A DNA stretch of 64,000 nt from Aureimonas mangrovi (GCF_014058705.1 NZ_CP059692.1:3150001-3214000), one strand, 5' to 3'. Shown: positions 42,910-52,315, numbered from the stretch's first letter. Numbers and translations: made by a program. The notes: generated by a model not told the origin, from the sequence alone.

Positions 42910-43904
42910 GGCATCGCTTCGTCGCCGCGCTCCTTGCCGGCGGCCTTCTCCTACCCCAATCCGTGCTGGCTCAGGACGCGAAGACGCCCGTGGAGATCAC
43001 CGCGCGCGCCATCCCCTCCTTCGACGCGCGTTCGGGCGAGACGCGCTTCGGCGCGCTCGAATATCGCGGCGGCTTCACCTATCGCGGCTCGGATCGCCGC
43101 CTCGCCGGCGTTTCCGCCTTCCGGTTTCGCGAGGCGGGCTCAGGCTTTCTCGCCGTCACCGATACCGGCCTCTGGTTCGAGGGTAGAATATCGCGCGACA
43201 GCGCGGGCCGGCCGACCGGCTTCGAAGACGCGAGGATCGCTCCGATCCTCGACGTGAACGGCCGCGCGCAGACCCGAAAGGGAGATGCGGACGCGGAAGG
43301 TCTCGCGATCGACGGCGGTCGCGTCCTCGTCTCCTTCGAGCGCGACCATCGGATCGAGGCCTTCGATCCAGGAAATCCTCTGGAAAGCCGGCCGACGCCG
43401 GTGCCGCAGCCGATCCCGCTTCGCGAGCTTCGCTCCAACGCCGCGCTCGAGACGGTCGCCGTTTCGCCGAACGGAATGACGATCACCATCGCCGAACAGT
43501 CGATCGACATGGACGGGAACCTCTTCGCCGCGATCCTCGGCTCCTCGGGCGGCATCTTCAAGGTCCGCCGCGAGGTGCCTTGGCACGCGACGGACGGTGC
43601 TTTCCTGCCGGGCGGCGACTTTCTGCTGCTGGAACGGCGCTACGAGGGTTTCGGCCGCGTCGGCATGCGCATCCGGCGAATCGACGGCGAGACGATCGAG
43701 GTCGGCGCCATCGTCGACGGCCCGGTGATCATGGAGGCCGATCTTTCCCAGGAGATCGACAACATGGAAGGGCTCGACGTCTTCGTGAACGAGACGGGCG
43801 AGACGATCCTCGGCCTCGTCTCCGACGACAACGGCTCGTTCTTCCAGCGCAATCTCTATCTGGAATTCCGGTTGGTTGAGGACGACGCCGGCGCATCGGG
43901 CTAA
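42906..43904 (+). CDS. Secreted esterase-like phytase family protein
   Basis: A 332-residue secreted protein: signal peptide ([20 protein letters not shown]) and a beta-propeller of the esterase-like phytase type (PF13449), seen in [33 protein letters not shown] and [14 protein letters not shown]. Substrate is unknown. Its ATG overlaps the cobT stop, so it is cotranscribed with the cobalt chelatase, a link common in this order but unexplained. Confidence 0.88.
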   Translation: MRHRFVAALLAGGLLLPQSVLAQDAKTPVEITARAIPSFDARSGETRFGALEYRGGFTYRGSDRRLAGVSAFRFREAGSGFLAVTDTGLWFEGRISRDSAGRPTGFEDARIAPILDVNGRAQTRKGDADAEGLAIDGGRVLVSFERDHRIEAFDPGNPLESRPTPVPQPIPLRELRSNAALETVAVSPNGMTITIAEQSIDMDGNLFAAILGSSGGIFKVRREVPWHATDGAFLPGGDFLLLERRYEGFGRVGMRIRRIDGETIEVGAIVDGPVIMEADLSQEIDNMEGLDVFVNETGETILGLVSDDNGSFFQRNLYLEFRLVEDDAGASG

Positions 43905-43949
43905 GGCCTTTCATAAACGGCCTTCAAAGCACCACCGGGAAAGGCCGAT

Positions 43950-44324
43950 CTATTCCCCGTAGTCGTTGAGGAAGAGCCGGTTGCCCGCCGGATCGAGCAG
44001 CGTCAGCGTACGCGCGCCCCAGGGAGCGCTTTCGATTCCTGGCCGCAGGAACGGATAATCCTTCGCTGAGAGCTCCGCGTGCAACGCCTCGACACCGCGC
44101 ATCCGCACGAACACCGCCGAACCCGGCGTCGCATCGCCATGATGCTGCGAGAGATGCAATGTCAGCCCGCCCCGCACGATCTGCATGTAGAGCGGCAGGG
44201 CGGCCGCGAAGCGATGCTCCCACTCGATCGCGAAGCCAAGATAGCCCTCGTAGAACCGGCGTGTCGCGGCCTCGTCATAGAAGCGCAGGATGGGGATCGC
44301 CTCCTGTAGCTCGACCCCGCTCAT
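43950..44324 (-). CDS. Glyoxalase/bleomycin resistance-like (VOC) protein
   Basis: A 124-residue VOC protein: EAIPILRFYDEAATRRFYEGYLGF at the N-terminus and TLTLLDPAGNRLFLNDY at the C-terminus. It resembles the small bleomycin-binding proteins; a resistance role is not proven. GGAGG lies 5 bases ahead. Confidence 0.88.
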   Translation of the reverse strand: MSGVELQEAIPILRFYDEAATRRFYEGYLGFAIEWEHRFAAALPLYMQIVRGGLTLHLSQHHGDATPGSAVFVRMRGVEALHAELSAKDYPFLRPGIESAPWGARTLTLLDPAGNRLFLNDYGE

Positions 44325-44342
44325 GCCATCCTCCCAGGACGT

Positions 44343-45047
44343 TTAGAGAGATGCGCGCGCCGCCTCTTCGCGCATCGGCAGGACGGCGCCGACCACGAGA
44401 CGATAGGGCACCAGTCCGAAAAGGGCGATCGCAAGCTTCACCGCGAAGTCACCCAGCGCCCATGAGATCCAACGCGGAGCATCGGCTGCGAGAACGCCGA
44501 GAAGCGGCGCGGCCTCCAGCGCGAAGGGCTCGTTCGGGCCGAGGATGACGAAAAGCGGCGCGAAGGCCAGCGCGAAGAACATCGCGGTGTCGAAGATCGA
44601 GCCGACGACGCCCGCCAGGAACGGCGCCTTCCACCAGGATTGCCGGCGCAGGCGGTTGAAAACGAGGATGTCCATCAGTTGTGCGGCGAGGAAGGCCGAG
44701 CCCGACGCCAGCGCCAGCCGCACGAGGCGCGCGCCGGAAATCTCGAAGGGCATCCAGCCGAGCGCGTAGAGGAGCGGCGGGAAGACGACCGACGAGGCAA
44801 TCGCCGTCGCAAAGCCGAGATACACGACGCGCCGCGCCATGCGCGGGCCGAACAGGCGATTGTTGATGTCCGTGACCACGAAGGCGAACGGGTAGACGAA
44901 CGCGCCCCACGTCAGGATGTCGGCGAGTTGCAGCGCGCCGAGTTGCCCTTCCAGCGGAAACTGGACGGCGATGTTGGCCATCAGGACGATGATCGTCATC
45001 GCGACGACGGGCAGGATGTAAGCGCGCCAGGACGCGGTCGGGCTCAT
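44343..45047 (-). CDS. Queuosine precursor transporter (YhhQ family)
   Basis: A 234-residue protein with about six transmembrane segments and the YhhQ/VUT signature FVVTDINNRLFGPRMARR. The family imports preQ0, preQ1 or queuine, bases used to make queuosine in tRNA. The ATG start is at 45047: an in-frame ATG upstream would put the riboswitch inside the coding region. GGAG of the ribosome-binding site lies in the riboswitch pseudoknot. Confidence 0.93.
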   Translation of the reverse strand: MSPTASWRAYILPVVAMTIIVLMANIAVQFPLEGQLGALQLADILTWGAFVYPFAFVVTDINNRLFGPRMARRVVYLGFATAIASSVVFPPLLYALGWMPFEISGARLVRLALASGSAFLAAQLMDILVFNRLRRQSWWKAPFLAGVVGSIFDTAMFFALAFAPLFVILGPNEPFALEAAPLLGVLAADAPRWISWALGDFAVKLAIALFGLVPYRLVVGAVLPMREEAARASL

Positions 45048-45054
45048 GCCGGGG

Positions 45055-45087
45055 CTCCATTTTTTTAGGCTGGGGTATGGCACCAGC
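45055..45087 (-). ncRNA. preQ1-I riboswitch controlling the queuosine precursor transporter
   Basis: On the minus strand the 33-nt leader has the H-type pseudoknot of preQ1-I: stem P1 GCTGG/CCAGC with the loop TGCCATACC, an A-rich tail (CTAAAAAA), and ATGG that can pair with CCAT of the loop (P2). The ACCCCAG segment matches, from memory, that of the Thermoanaerobacter switch, including the Cys-like C that contacts preQ1. P2 covers GG of the Shine-Dalgarno GGAG, so ligand binding should block translation. Confidence 0.78.
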
Positions 45088-45109
45088 GCGAGAAGCTTAC
45101 GCTCTCCAG

Positions 45110-45139
45110 AAAAAAGGCCCCGCGAAAGACCGCGAGGCC
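45110..45139 (-). terminator. Terminator of rpmB
   Basis: On the minus strand a stem (GGCCTCGCG / CGCGGGGCC, one G-U pair) with loop GTCTTT is followed by six T. It lies 26 bp after the rpmB stop and just before the preQ1 switch, so partial readthrough may supply the transporter transcript. Confidence 0.87.
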
Positions 45140-45165
45140 GTCGATTTCACACCATGATCGGCCGA

Positions 45166-45465
45166 TCAGGCCGCGGCGGCGGTCTCCGAGACCTTCTTGG
45201 CGATCTGGCGCTTCAGGAGACGGGCGCGCTGCGACAGCTCCTTCTCGTCGGCCTTGGCGAGGAAGGCGTCGAGGCCGCCGCGGTGCTCGACCGAACGCAG
45301 AGCGTAAGCCGAGATGCGCAGACGGTAGCGCTGGCCGAGCGCGTCGGAGATCAGCGTGACGTTGCACAGGTTCGGCAGAAAGCGACGACGCGTCTTGTTG
45401 TTCGCGTGGCTGACATTGTTGCCGCTCTGGACGGCCTTGCCGGTCAATTCGCAAGCGCGCGACAT
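45166..45465 (-). CDS. rpmB: 50S ribosomal protein L28
   Basis: A 99-residue ribosomal protein with the standard [20 protein letters not shown] start and [10 protein letters not shown] core. AAGGTG lies 6 bases ahead of the chosen ATG; an upstream GTG is too close to the ribosome-binding site. Confidence 0.97.
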   Translation of the reverse strand: MSRACELTGKAVQSGNNVSHANNKTRRRFLPNLCNVTLISDALGQRYRLRISAYALRSVEHRGGLDAFLAKADEKELSQRARLLKRQIAKKVSETAAAA

Positions 45466-45568
45466 GGACTTCACCTTTCAACTGCGACAAACCCCGGCGA
45501 TGCGCCGCCGCTTCTCGAAAGCGGCGCGATCAGCGACCGGGGGACGTGATCTTGGAATTCGAGGGCTG

Positions 45569-45597
45569 CCTATAGTCGCTGGTGCGCGAAGCGTCAA
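45569..45597 (-). promoter_or_regulatory. Promoter of rpmB
   Basis: On the minus strand TTGACG and TATAGG are 17 bp apart, giving a leader of about 97 nt. The leader can form a hairpin (GCCGCTT / AAGCGGC, about 45509-45527) that may be regulatory. Confidence 0.7.
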
Positions 45598-45707
45598 GCT
45601 ATGGGCGACGCGGCAGCCCGAAGGCCTGCCGGAATTCGGCCCCATGCTTGCCGCATGAAGCATTCCGACGCAACCTGTCGGCGACGAACACCCGGAACCC
45701 GCCCTCG

Positions 45708-46484
45708 ATGATTCGCCGCCCGCTTCTAGCCGCCCTCGCCATCCTGATGCTGGTGCCCTTTCCGGGCCGCGCGCAGGAGACGCCGCTGACGACGCGCTAC
45801 TCCGTTTCGCTGATCGGCCTGCCGGTCGGGCGCGCGCACTTTCGCACGACCATCTCGGGCGATCGCTATTCGGTGTCGGGGGACCTCGCCTCCGCCGGGC
45901 TCGCCGCCCTCGTCTCGCGCGTCGACGGCACGAGCTCGGTTTCCGGCCGCATCCGGCGCTCAGGGCTCGCGGCCGATCGCTACAGTCTCGCCTACACGGC
46001 GGACGGAAAGTCGTGGTCGAGCGACGTTGCCATGCGCAACGGCGCGGTAACGTCCTCGCAGGTCGCCCCGCGACGCGAGGAAACCCCGCCGGCCGACTTT
46101 GTCCCGGTGTCTCGCGGCCAGCTCCGCTCGGTGGTTGATCCGTTAAGTGGCCTGATGATCCGCGCCGAGCCCGAGAACATCTGCAACCGGACCCTGCCGC
46201 TCTACGATGGCTGGTCGCGGCTCGACCTTCGCATGAGCGACGGGGGCCGCCGCGCCTTCTCCGCCACGGGCTTCTCGGGCGATGCCGTGGTCTGCAACGT
46301 CACGATCAGCCCGGTTTCCGGCTATCGGCGCGGCTCGCGCGGGCTGCGCTTCCTGGAAGGGCAGACGTTGCAGATCTGGTTCGCGCCCGTGCGCCAGACG
46401 GGCATCCATGCACCCGTCTACGCGCGTATACCGACGCAGGTCGGCCCACTGACCCTCACCGCGACGGTCTTCGCCGCGCCCTGA
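45708..46484 (+). CDS. DUF3108 domain protein, secreted
   Basis: A 258-residue protein with a signal peptide (LLAALAILMLVPFPGRAQ) and a DUF3108 beta-domain: TRYSVSLIGLPVGRAHFRT and IWFAPVRQTGIHAPVYARIPTQ. The family is periplasmic or surface-linked with no known enzymatic activity. It ends 3 bp before the convergent DUF985 gene. Confidence 0.87.
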   Translation: MIRRPLLAALAILMLVPFPGRAQETPLTTRYSVSLIGLPVGRAHFRTTISGDRYSVSGDLASAGLAALVSRVDGTSSVSGRIRRSGLAADRYSLAYTADGKSWSSDVAMRNGAVTSSQVAPRREETPPADFVPVSRGQLRSVVDPLSGLMIRAEPENICNRTLPLYDGWSRLDLRMSDGGRRAFSATGFSGDAVVCNVTISPVSGYRRGSRGLRFLEGQTLQIWFAPVRQTGIHAPVYARIPTQVGPLTLTATVFAAP

Positions 46485-46487
46485 CCC

Positions 46488-46937
46488 TCAGGCGCCTTTC
46501 GGCGCACGCGGCGTCGGGCGCCAGTCCGGCGGCGCCATCTCGAAGCTCTCGAAGAGAAAGCCCGGCGCCACCGTGCAGCCGACGAGCGTGTACGCGCCGA
46601 GGCTCGTCGCCGTCTGCCACCAGCCGGCAGGGACGGTGAACTGCGGCGCCTCGCCCGCGCTGATATTCGGCCCGAGACGGTGGCTCGAGGCATCGTGCCC
46701 GTTCGACGACACGGTGATCACGAGCGGCGCCCCGGCGTAGAAGTGCCAGGTCTCGGCGGCATCGCGTACGCGGTGCCATTCCGATGTCTCGCCGACCTCG
46801 AGAAGATAGTAGATCGCGGTCGAGCGGGCGCGGCCGTTCCCATCAACCGCCTCGTCGCGAAAGGTCTCGCGATACCAGCCGCCCTCGGGATGCGGCTCGA
46901 GGGCGAGGCTTTCGATCAGACGGCGCGCCTCGCTCAA
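46488..46937 (-). CDS. DUF985 cupin protein
   Basis: A 149-residue cupin-like protein: EPHPEGGWYRETFRD, STAIYYLLEVGETSEWHRV and FTVPAGWWQTA match DUF985. Some relatives bind sugars or metals; function unknown. The start is a TTG that overlaps the gloB stop (TTGA), with GGGACG as a weak ribosome-binding site. Confidence 0.86.
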   Translation of the reverse strand: MSEARRLIESLALEPHPEGGWYRETFRDEAVDGNGRARSTAIYYLLEVGETSEWHRVRDAAETWHFYAGAPLVITVSSNGHDASSHRLGPNISAGEAPQFTVPAGWWQTATSLGAYTLVGCTVAPGFLFESFEMAPPDWRPTPRAPKGA

Positions 46938-47704
46938 AACACGTCCCGCCGCTTGCGCAGTTCGGTGAAGATCGCGACCGGATCACTCACATCCATGCCG
47001 AGTTCTGCGGCGAGATCCTCGTCGTCGACGCGCAGGAAAGGATTGGTGCGCTTCTCCTTCTTGAGACTGACAGGGAGCGTCGGCTTGTGCGCGACGCGCT
47101 CCTCCTCCACCTGCCGCACGCGTTCGCGCAGCCGCGTGTTGGCCGGGTCGACCTCAACCGCGAAGGCGGCATTCTTGGCGGTGTATTCGTGGCCGCAGTA
47201 GAGCATCGTCTCTTCGGGCAGGGCGCGCAGTTTCTGCAGGCTCTCCCACAGCATCGCCGCATCGCCTTCCAGCAGCCGACCGCAGCCCATCGAGAACAGC
47301 GCATCCCCGGCGAAGACCGCCTCGGCCTGCGGCATGTAGTAGGAGACCGAGCCGAGCGTGTGGCCGGGCGTGTCGATCACCTCGATGTCGATCGCGCCGA
47401 TGGCAAACCCGTCGCCGCCCGACACCGTACGGTCGATGCCGGGGATGCGATCCGCCTCGCCCTTCGGCCCGATGATCTCCACACCGAAGCGCTGTTTCAG
47501 CGCCGTGTTCGCCTCCACGTGATCGCCGTGGTGATGGGTCGTCAGGATGTGGGTGAGCGTCCAGCCTTCCTTTTCGAGAGCGGCGACGATCGGGCCCTCC
47601 TCCGGCGCGTCGATCGCGATCGTCTGGCCGCCGGCCGCATCGTGGACGAGCACGCCGAAATTGTCGCTGCGGCACATGAACTGGCGGATCTCGATGGCAC
47701 CCAT
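46934..47704 (-). CDS. gloB: Hydroxyacylglutathione hydrolase (glyoxalase II)
   Basis: A 256-residue metallo-beta-lactamase fold enzyme that releases lactate from S-lactoylglutathione. The metal motif THHHGDHVE, DTPGHTLGSVSYY and the C-terminal substrate segment RTNPFLR are present. GGAG lies 7 bases ahead of the ATG. It is divergent from the methyltransferase, a conserved pair. Confidence 0.95.
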   Translation of the reverse strand: MGAIEIRQFMCRSDNFGVLVHDAAGGQTIAIDAPEEGPIVAALEKEGWTLTHILTTHHHGDHVEANTALKQRFGVEIIGPKGEADRIPGIDRTVSGGDGFAIGAIDIEVIDTPGHTLGSVSYYMPQAEAVFAGDALFSMGCGRLLEGDAAMLWESLQKLRALPEETMLYCGHEYTAKNAAFAVEVDPANTRLRERVRQVEEERVAHKPTLPVSLKKEKRTNPFLRVDDEDLAAELGMDVSDPVAIFTELRKRRDVF

Positions 47705-47845
47705 GACGCCTCTCCCCTTCCTGATGGATCGAAGCGGCAAGATAGGGCCGCGCGAGCGGTTCGGCACGCCCCTTCGCGCGTCTTGCGGGTTCCGGCCCCG
47801 CTTCCGCACCTATAAGATCGGCACGGAGTGGCCGCCGGGAGCATC

Positions 47846-48583
47846 ATGAACGCCGACATCGTCGATCTGCGGGACTTCTACGCGACCCGCCTCGGGCAGG
47901 CGGCCGCGCGCTCGGTCACGATGGCGCTCGCGCCGCTGTGGCGCCCTGTCCATCAGGAGCGGCTGGTCGGCTTCGGCTACACGCTGCCCTATCTCGACAG
48001 GGTGGGCCGGGACGCCGAGACCGTCTTGGCGCTCATGCCGGCCTCGCAAGGCGCCCTCTCCTGGCCGCCCGACGCGCTCTCGCGCACCGCGCTGGTGGAG
48101 GGTGACGAACTGCCCCTGGCCGATTCGTCGATCGACCGCGTGCTCATGGTCCATGCGCTGGAGTTCGCCGAGGACCCGGCGCGCACCTTGCGCGAGGTCT
48201 GGCGCGTGTTGGCGCCCGGCGGGCGGCTCGTCCTCGTGGTGCCGAACCGCACGGGCGTCTGGACGCGCTTCGACCGCACGCCCTTCGGCTCCGGCCGCCC
48301 GTGGTCGCGCAGGCAGGCGGGCCAGCTCCTGCGCGAGGCGATGTTCACGACCTCGGGCTTCTCGGAAGCGCTGCTCTTTCCGCCCTTCCGCCGCGCCGGG
48401 CTTCTGAACTTCGCGGCCCCGCTGGAGGCGACGGGACGGCGTTTCTGGCCCCTCTTTGCCGGCGTCATCGCCTTCGAGGCGACGAAGCTCGTCTATCGCG
48501 GCCTGCCTGTCACGAAGAACGAACGCGCGAGGATCCGCGCCACGCGCCCCGTGCTCGTGCCGCAGGGCGCCGCGACGCGGTAG
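47846..48583 (+). CDS. SAM-dependent methyltransferase (gloB-linked)
   Basis: A 245-residue class I methyltransferase; motif post-I ADSSIDRVLMVHALEFAEDPARTLREVWRVLAPGG is typical, but the glycine-rich motif I is weak. A conserved partner of gloB in Hyphomicrobiales; substrate unknown. The start has GGGAG a few bases upstream. Confidence 0.85.
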   Translation: MNADIVDLRDFYATRLGQAAARSVTMALAPLWRPVHQERLVGFGYTLPYLDRVGRDAETVLALMPASQGALSWPPDALSRTALVEGDELPLADSSIDRVLMVHALEFAEDPARTLREVWRVLAPGGRLVLVVPNRTGVWTRFDRTPFGSGRPWSRRQAGQLLREAMFTTSGFSEALLFPPFRRAGLLNFAAPLEATGRRFWPLFAGVIAFEATKLVYRGLPVTKNERARIRATRPVLVPQGAATR

Positions 48584-48666
48584 GCATCGTGCTTGCCACG
48601 CGGCGCGCACCCGTTCAAAAGACCGGAAAAGACAATGGGGAGGGACGCCCGAAGGGCGCCGATGCC

Positions 48667-49638
48667 ATGCCGAAGCTTTTGATCGCAGCCCTGACGACGC
48701 TCGCCCTCCTCCTGCCCGGCGCCGCGCTGGCGCAAGGCACCTATCCCGAGCAGACGATCACGCTGGTCGTCCCCTTTCCGCCGGGCGGCACGCTGGACAC
48801 GGCAGCCCGCCTCATCGCCAGCGAACTCGAAGGCTCGCTCGGCCAGACCGTCCTCATCGACAATCGCTCCGGCGCGGGCGGCAATATCGGCGCCGACGTC
48901 GTCGCCAAGGCCGAGCCCGACGGCTACACGCTTTTGATGGGCGCGCTCTCGACGCACGCGGTCAATGTCAGCCTGTATCCCGACATTCCGTTCGATCCGA
49001 TCGCCGACTTCACGCCGATCACCCTCGTCGCGACGACCCCCAACGTTCTCGTCCTCAACAGGGACGTGCCCGCGACGAACCTCGCCGAATTCCTCGAACT
49101 CGCGCGAGCCGAGCCGGACGGCTTCGCCTTCGCCTCGGGATCGAGCGGCAGCGCGGGGCATCTGGCGGGCGAACTCCTGAACGAGGTCGCGGGTATCCAG
49201 ACGGTCCACGTGCCCTATCGCGGCTCGGCACAGGCCATGCAGGCGGTGCTGGCGGGCGAGGTGCAGTTCATCTTCGACAACCTCGCCTCGGCCTCGAGCC
49301 ATATCGATGCCGGCGTGGTGACGCCTCTCGCGGTGACGACGGCCGAGCGCTCGCCCTTCCAGCCGGACCTTCCCACGATGGCCGAGGCCGGCGTCGAGGG
49401 CTTCGACCTCACCACCTGGTTCGGCATCTTGGCGCCCGCCGGCACGCCCGAGCCGATCGTCGAGACGCTCAACGGCGCGATCCGCGACGCGCTCGCGACG
49501 CCGCGCCTGACGCAGGCGCTGGCCGCGCAGGGCACGGAGGCCGCGCCGTCGACCCCGCAGGAGTTCGCCGACTTCATCTCGGCCGAGATCGAGAAATACG
49601 CCGCGATCATCCAGAACGCGAACATCACGCTGGAGTAG
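48667..49638 (+). CDS. Tripartite tricarboxylate transporter substrate-binding protein (Bug/TctC)
   Basis: A 323-residue periplasmic protein: signal peptide (LIAALTTLALLLPGAALAQ) and the Bug fold, with LVVPFPPGGTLDTAARLIA, NRSGAGGNIGADVVAKAEPDGYTLL and VPYRGSAQAMQAVLAGEV. These bind carboxylates for TctAB permeases. No tctA/B is nearby, so it is an orphan binding protein, as is common in this family. Confidence 0.93.
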   Translation: MPKLLIAALTTLALLLPGAALAQGTYPEQTITLVVPFPPGGTLDTAARLIASELEGSLGQTVLIDNRSGAGGNIGADVVAKAEPDGYTLLMGALSTHAVNVSLYPDIPFDPIADFTPITLVATTPNVLVLNRDVPATNLAEFLELARAEPDGFAFASGSSGSAGHLAGELLNEVAGIQTVHVPYRGSAQAMQAVLAGEVQFIFDNLASASSHIDAGVVTPLAVTTAERSPFQPDLPTMAEAGVEGFDLTTWFGILAPAGTPEPIVETLNGAIRDALATPRLTQALAAQGTEAAPSTPQEFADFISAEIEKYAAIIQNANITLE

Positions 49639-49642
49639 GCGC

Positions 49643-50251
49643 TTAGAGAAAGCTGACCCAATGCTCTTCGGAAACGATCGAGATAGGTACGCCTCGGCTT
49701 CGATAGTCGGACGCCTTCTCGATCTTCCGGCCGAAAGAGGAATGCTTCCATGATTCGGTCGCATACACCCCGACAACGAGAACATCGGTCTTCCGCGTCA
49801 GCGAGGCGACACTGGCGCCCTTCCTCTCGACTGCCGCCTCGCAGGCTTTGCGATTGCCGTAGTTGAACGTTCCGGTGAAGGTGTAGACCTTCGTGGGGAA
49901 CCAGAGGCTTGGCGCGGGCGAGCACAAGGGTAGCGTCGTTGATTTCAGGACCTCACCGAGTTCGAAGTCTCGAGCCGACAACGCCGACAGGGTCTCCAGC
50001 AACTCGTGAGCCTCTTCTTCGTCGAGAATGCCATCGTCAAGGACATCGGCAACGCGGTGGTAGAGTGTTGCGATGACGGGGTGATCGCTAACGCCCCGAT
50101 TGGCCGCGAGCCACTTCTGCAGAAATTCCACCTCGGGCTGGTTGAGCGCACCGTCCGCCGTAAGACCACGGCAAATACCGATCAATTCATCAATCTGGCG
50201 ATCGCTGATCCGTTCTCGTCCAAAGTGGACCAACTCGGCTTGGGTCTTCAC
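49643..50251 (-). CDS. BRCT domain protein with TerB-like N-terminal helical region
   Basis: About 202 residues. The C-terminal half (about 120-202, KVYTFTGTFNYGNRKACEAAVERKGA ... LVVGVYATESWKHSS) is a ligase-type BRCT domain, which usually binds DNA ends or partner proteins. The N-terminal half looks like a short acidic helical EF-hand/TerB-like region (LTADGALNQPEVEFLQKWL, DDGILDEEEAHELLETL). The start is uncertain: GTG 50251 has GGGAG 8 bases upstream; ATG 50281 is an alternative. It sits alone between metW and the Bug gene and looks lower in GC than its neighbours, a possible transferred gene. Confidence 0.8.
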   Translation of the reverse strand: MKTQAELVHFGRERISDRQIDELIGICRGLTADGALNQPEVEFLQKWLAANRGVSDHPVIATLYHRVADVLDDGILDEEEAHELLETLSALSARDFELGEVLKSTTLPLCSPAPSLWFPTKVYTFTGTFNYGNRKACEAAVERKGASVASLTRKTDVLVVGVYATESWKHSSFGRKIEKASDYRSRGVPISIVSEEHWVSFL

Positions 50252-50315
50252 GATCACGGCTCCCGATGTTTTGCACACCATGCCACGCTGCACTACAAGC
50301 GCAAGGGTTGCGCCC

Positions 50316-50987
50316 TCACCGCTTCAGCACGAACACGCCCTGGCTGCCGAGGAGGTTCCACATCGCCCAGGGCAGGCGCATGCCCATCTTCTGCCCCTGC
50401 GAGTTGAGCGCGACGGCGGTCTCGACCGAGGCGCCGAGTTCACCGGCCAGCGCCACGAAATCCTCGATCGTGCAGAAGTGGATGTTCGGGGTGTCGTACC
50501 AGGAATAGGCGAGGCTGCGCGTCACCGGCATCCGCCCCTTCACCAGGAGCGACAGCCGCACCGGCCAGTAGCCGAAATTCGGGAAGGACACGATCGCCCT
50601 ACGCCCGATACGCAGAAGCTCGGAGAGCACGAGCTTGGGGTTCTGCGTCGCCTGGATGGTCTGCGACAGGATCACGTAGTCGAAGGCGTGGTCCGGGTAG
50701 TGGACAAGGTCGCGGTCGGCGTCGCCCTGCACCACCGAAAGGCCGCGCGCCACGCATTCGTTGACGCCCGGCTGGCTGAGCTCCATGCCCCGCGCGTCAA
50801 CGCCGCGGCGGCGCTCCAGAAGCTCCATCAGCGAGCCGTCGCCGCAGCCCACGTCCAGGACGCGGCTCCCGGGCTCGACGAGGTCTGCGATGATCTTCAG
50901 ATCGACGCGGTCCGTCTCGGGCGCGGCCAGACGGCTCGTCGGCAGGGGCTCGGCCGCGATCTTCTCGTCCATCGGGTGAGCGCTCAT
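50316..50987 (-). CDS. metW: Methionine biosynthesis protein MetW
   Basis: A 223-residue SAM-dependent methyltransferase-like protein. [17 protein letters not shown] and [23 protein letters not shown] are typical MetW. It activates or assists MetX. The ATG overlaps the metX stop (ATGA), so it is coupled to metX. Confidence 0.94.
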   Translation of the reverse strand: MSAHPMDEKIAAEPLPTSRLAAPETDRVDLKIIADLVEPGSRVLDVGCGDGSLMELLERRRGVDARGMELSQPGVNECVARGLSVVQGDADRDLVHYPDHAFDYVILSQTIQATQNPKLVLSELLRIGRRAIVSFPNFGYWPVRLSLLVKGRMPVTRSLAYSWYDTPNIHFCTIEDFVALAGELGASVETAVALNSQGQKMGMRLPWAMWNLLGSQGVFVLKR

Positions 50988-52168
50988 GCCAGCCCCCGCG
51001 CCCGCGCGGCCGAAGCGATGAAGCCCTTGATGGCGCCGAAGAACTGCGGTTCGTCGAGCAGGAACGCGTCGTGGCCCTTGTCGGTCTCGATCTCGACGAA
51101 GGAAACCGAGGCGGCGGCGGCGTTCAGCGCATGAACGACGGCGCGGCTCTCCTCGGTCGGGAACAACCAGTCGGACGAGAAGGACACGAGGCAGAAACGC
51201 GTCGTCGTGCCGCGAAAGGCTTCGGCGAGCCGGCCGCCATGCTCGGCTGCGATGTCGAAATAGTCCATCGCGCGCGTGAGATAGAGATAGGCGTTGGCGT
51301 CGAACCGGTCGACGAAGCTGGTGCCCTGGTGGCGCAGATAGCTCTCGATCTGGAAGTCGGCGTCGAAGCCGAAGCCGAGCTGGTCGCGATCCTGCAGGTT
51401 GCGCCCGAACTTGCGATGCAGCGCGGCCTCCGAAAGATAGGTGACGTGCGCGGCCATGCGCGCGACGGCGAGCCCTTTGTGGGGGCGCACGCCCGCCTCG
51501 ATGTAGCGCCCGCCGCGCCAGTCCGGGTCGGCCATCACCGCCTGACGGCCCACTTCGTGGAAGGCGATGTTCTGCGAGGAATGGCGCGCGCCGGTGGCGA
51601 CCGGCAGCGCGGCGAAGACGCGCTCGGCGTGGGCGGAAGCCCATTGCAGCACCTGCATCCCGCCCATCGAGCCGCCGATGACGGCGAAGAGCTGGTCGAT
51701 GCCGAAGCGATCCACCAGCATCGTCTGCGCGCGCACCATGTCGGCGATGGTGAGCACGGGCAGGTCGATGGCGTAGGGCTTGCCGCTCTGCGGGTCGATC
51801 GAGGCCGGACCGGTCGAGCCCATGCACGAACCGATGACGTTGGAGCAGATGACGAAGAAGCGGTCGGTGTCGACCGGCTTGCCGGGGCCGACGATGGAGG
51901 ACCACCAGCCGGGCTTGCCGGTCACCGGGTGGCGGCTCGCCACATACTGGTCGCCCGTCAGCGCGTGGCAGACATAGACCGCGTTCGACTTGTCGGCGTT
52001 CAGCTCGCCATAGGTCTCGTAGGCGATCTCGAAGGGTGAGAGCGTATAACCGGAATCGAGTCGCAACGGGGTATCCGGGCCGAACCGCATCACGGCGGAG
52101 GTCGGCTCCAGTGCCTCCCTGCGACCCAGGACGGCCTCCTCCTGCGGGGTTTTCGCGCTCGCGCTCAT
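50984..52168 (-). CDS. metX: Homoserine O-acetyltransferase
   Basis: A 394-residue alpha/beta-hydrolase enzyme that acetylates homoserine in methionine synthesis. Nucleophile Ser in IGGSMGGMQ, catalytic Asp in SDWLFP and His in KGHDAFLLD are in place. The ATG is used (AGGG 6 bases upstream); a GTG lies 3 bases earlier. Upstream I checked for a SAM-II riboswitch but the match is poor. Confidence 0.96.
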   Translation of the reverse strand: MSASAKTPQEEAVLGRREALEPTSAVMRFGPDTPLRLDSGYTLSPFEIAYETYGELNADKSNAVYVCHALTGDQYVASRHPVTGKPGWWSSIVGPGKPVDTDRFFVICSNVIGSCMGSTGPASIDPQSGKPYAIDLPVLTIADMVRAQTMLVDRFGIDQLFAVIGGSMGGMQVLQWASAHAERVFAALPVATGARHSSQNIAFHEVGRQAVMADPDWRGGRYIEAGVRPHKGLAVARMAAHVTYLSEAALHRKFGRNLQDRDQLGFGFDADFQIESYLRHQGTSFVDRFDANAYLYLTRAMDYFDIAAEHGGRLAEAFRGTTTRFCLVSFSSDWLFPTEESRAVVHALNAAAASVSFVEIETDKGHDAFLLDEPQFFGAIKGFIASAARARGLA

Positions 52169-52315
52169 CACGTTCCCTGGGGCCTCTCGGCTCGCCCGAC
52201 AGTTGAACCCCTTCTGCTATCGCCGGGCGCCCGCCAGATCAACGCTTCTTTGCAAGCCGCGCCGCGCGCCGCTAAAGCAACGGCGACGACAGGTAAGCGA
52301 GGGGAGAGGACGGGC

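Noticed and set aside
52169-52315. Possible SAM-II riboswitch upstream of metX
   Set aside because: A GGCTTGCA stretch is present, but the other conserved blocks of SAM-II (GGTGATTT-like start and GCTAAA near the ribosome-binding site) are missing or misplaced.
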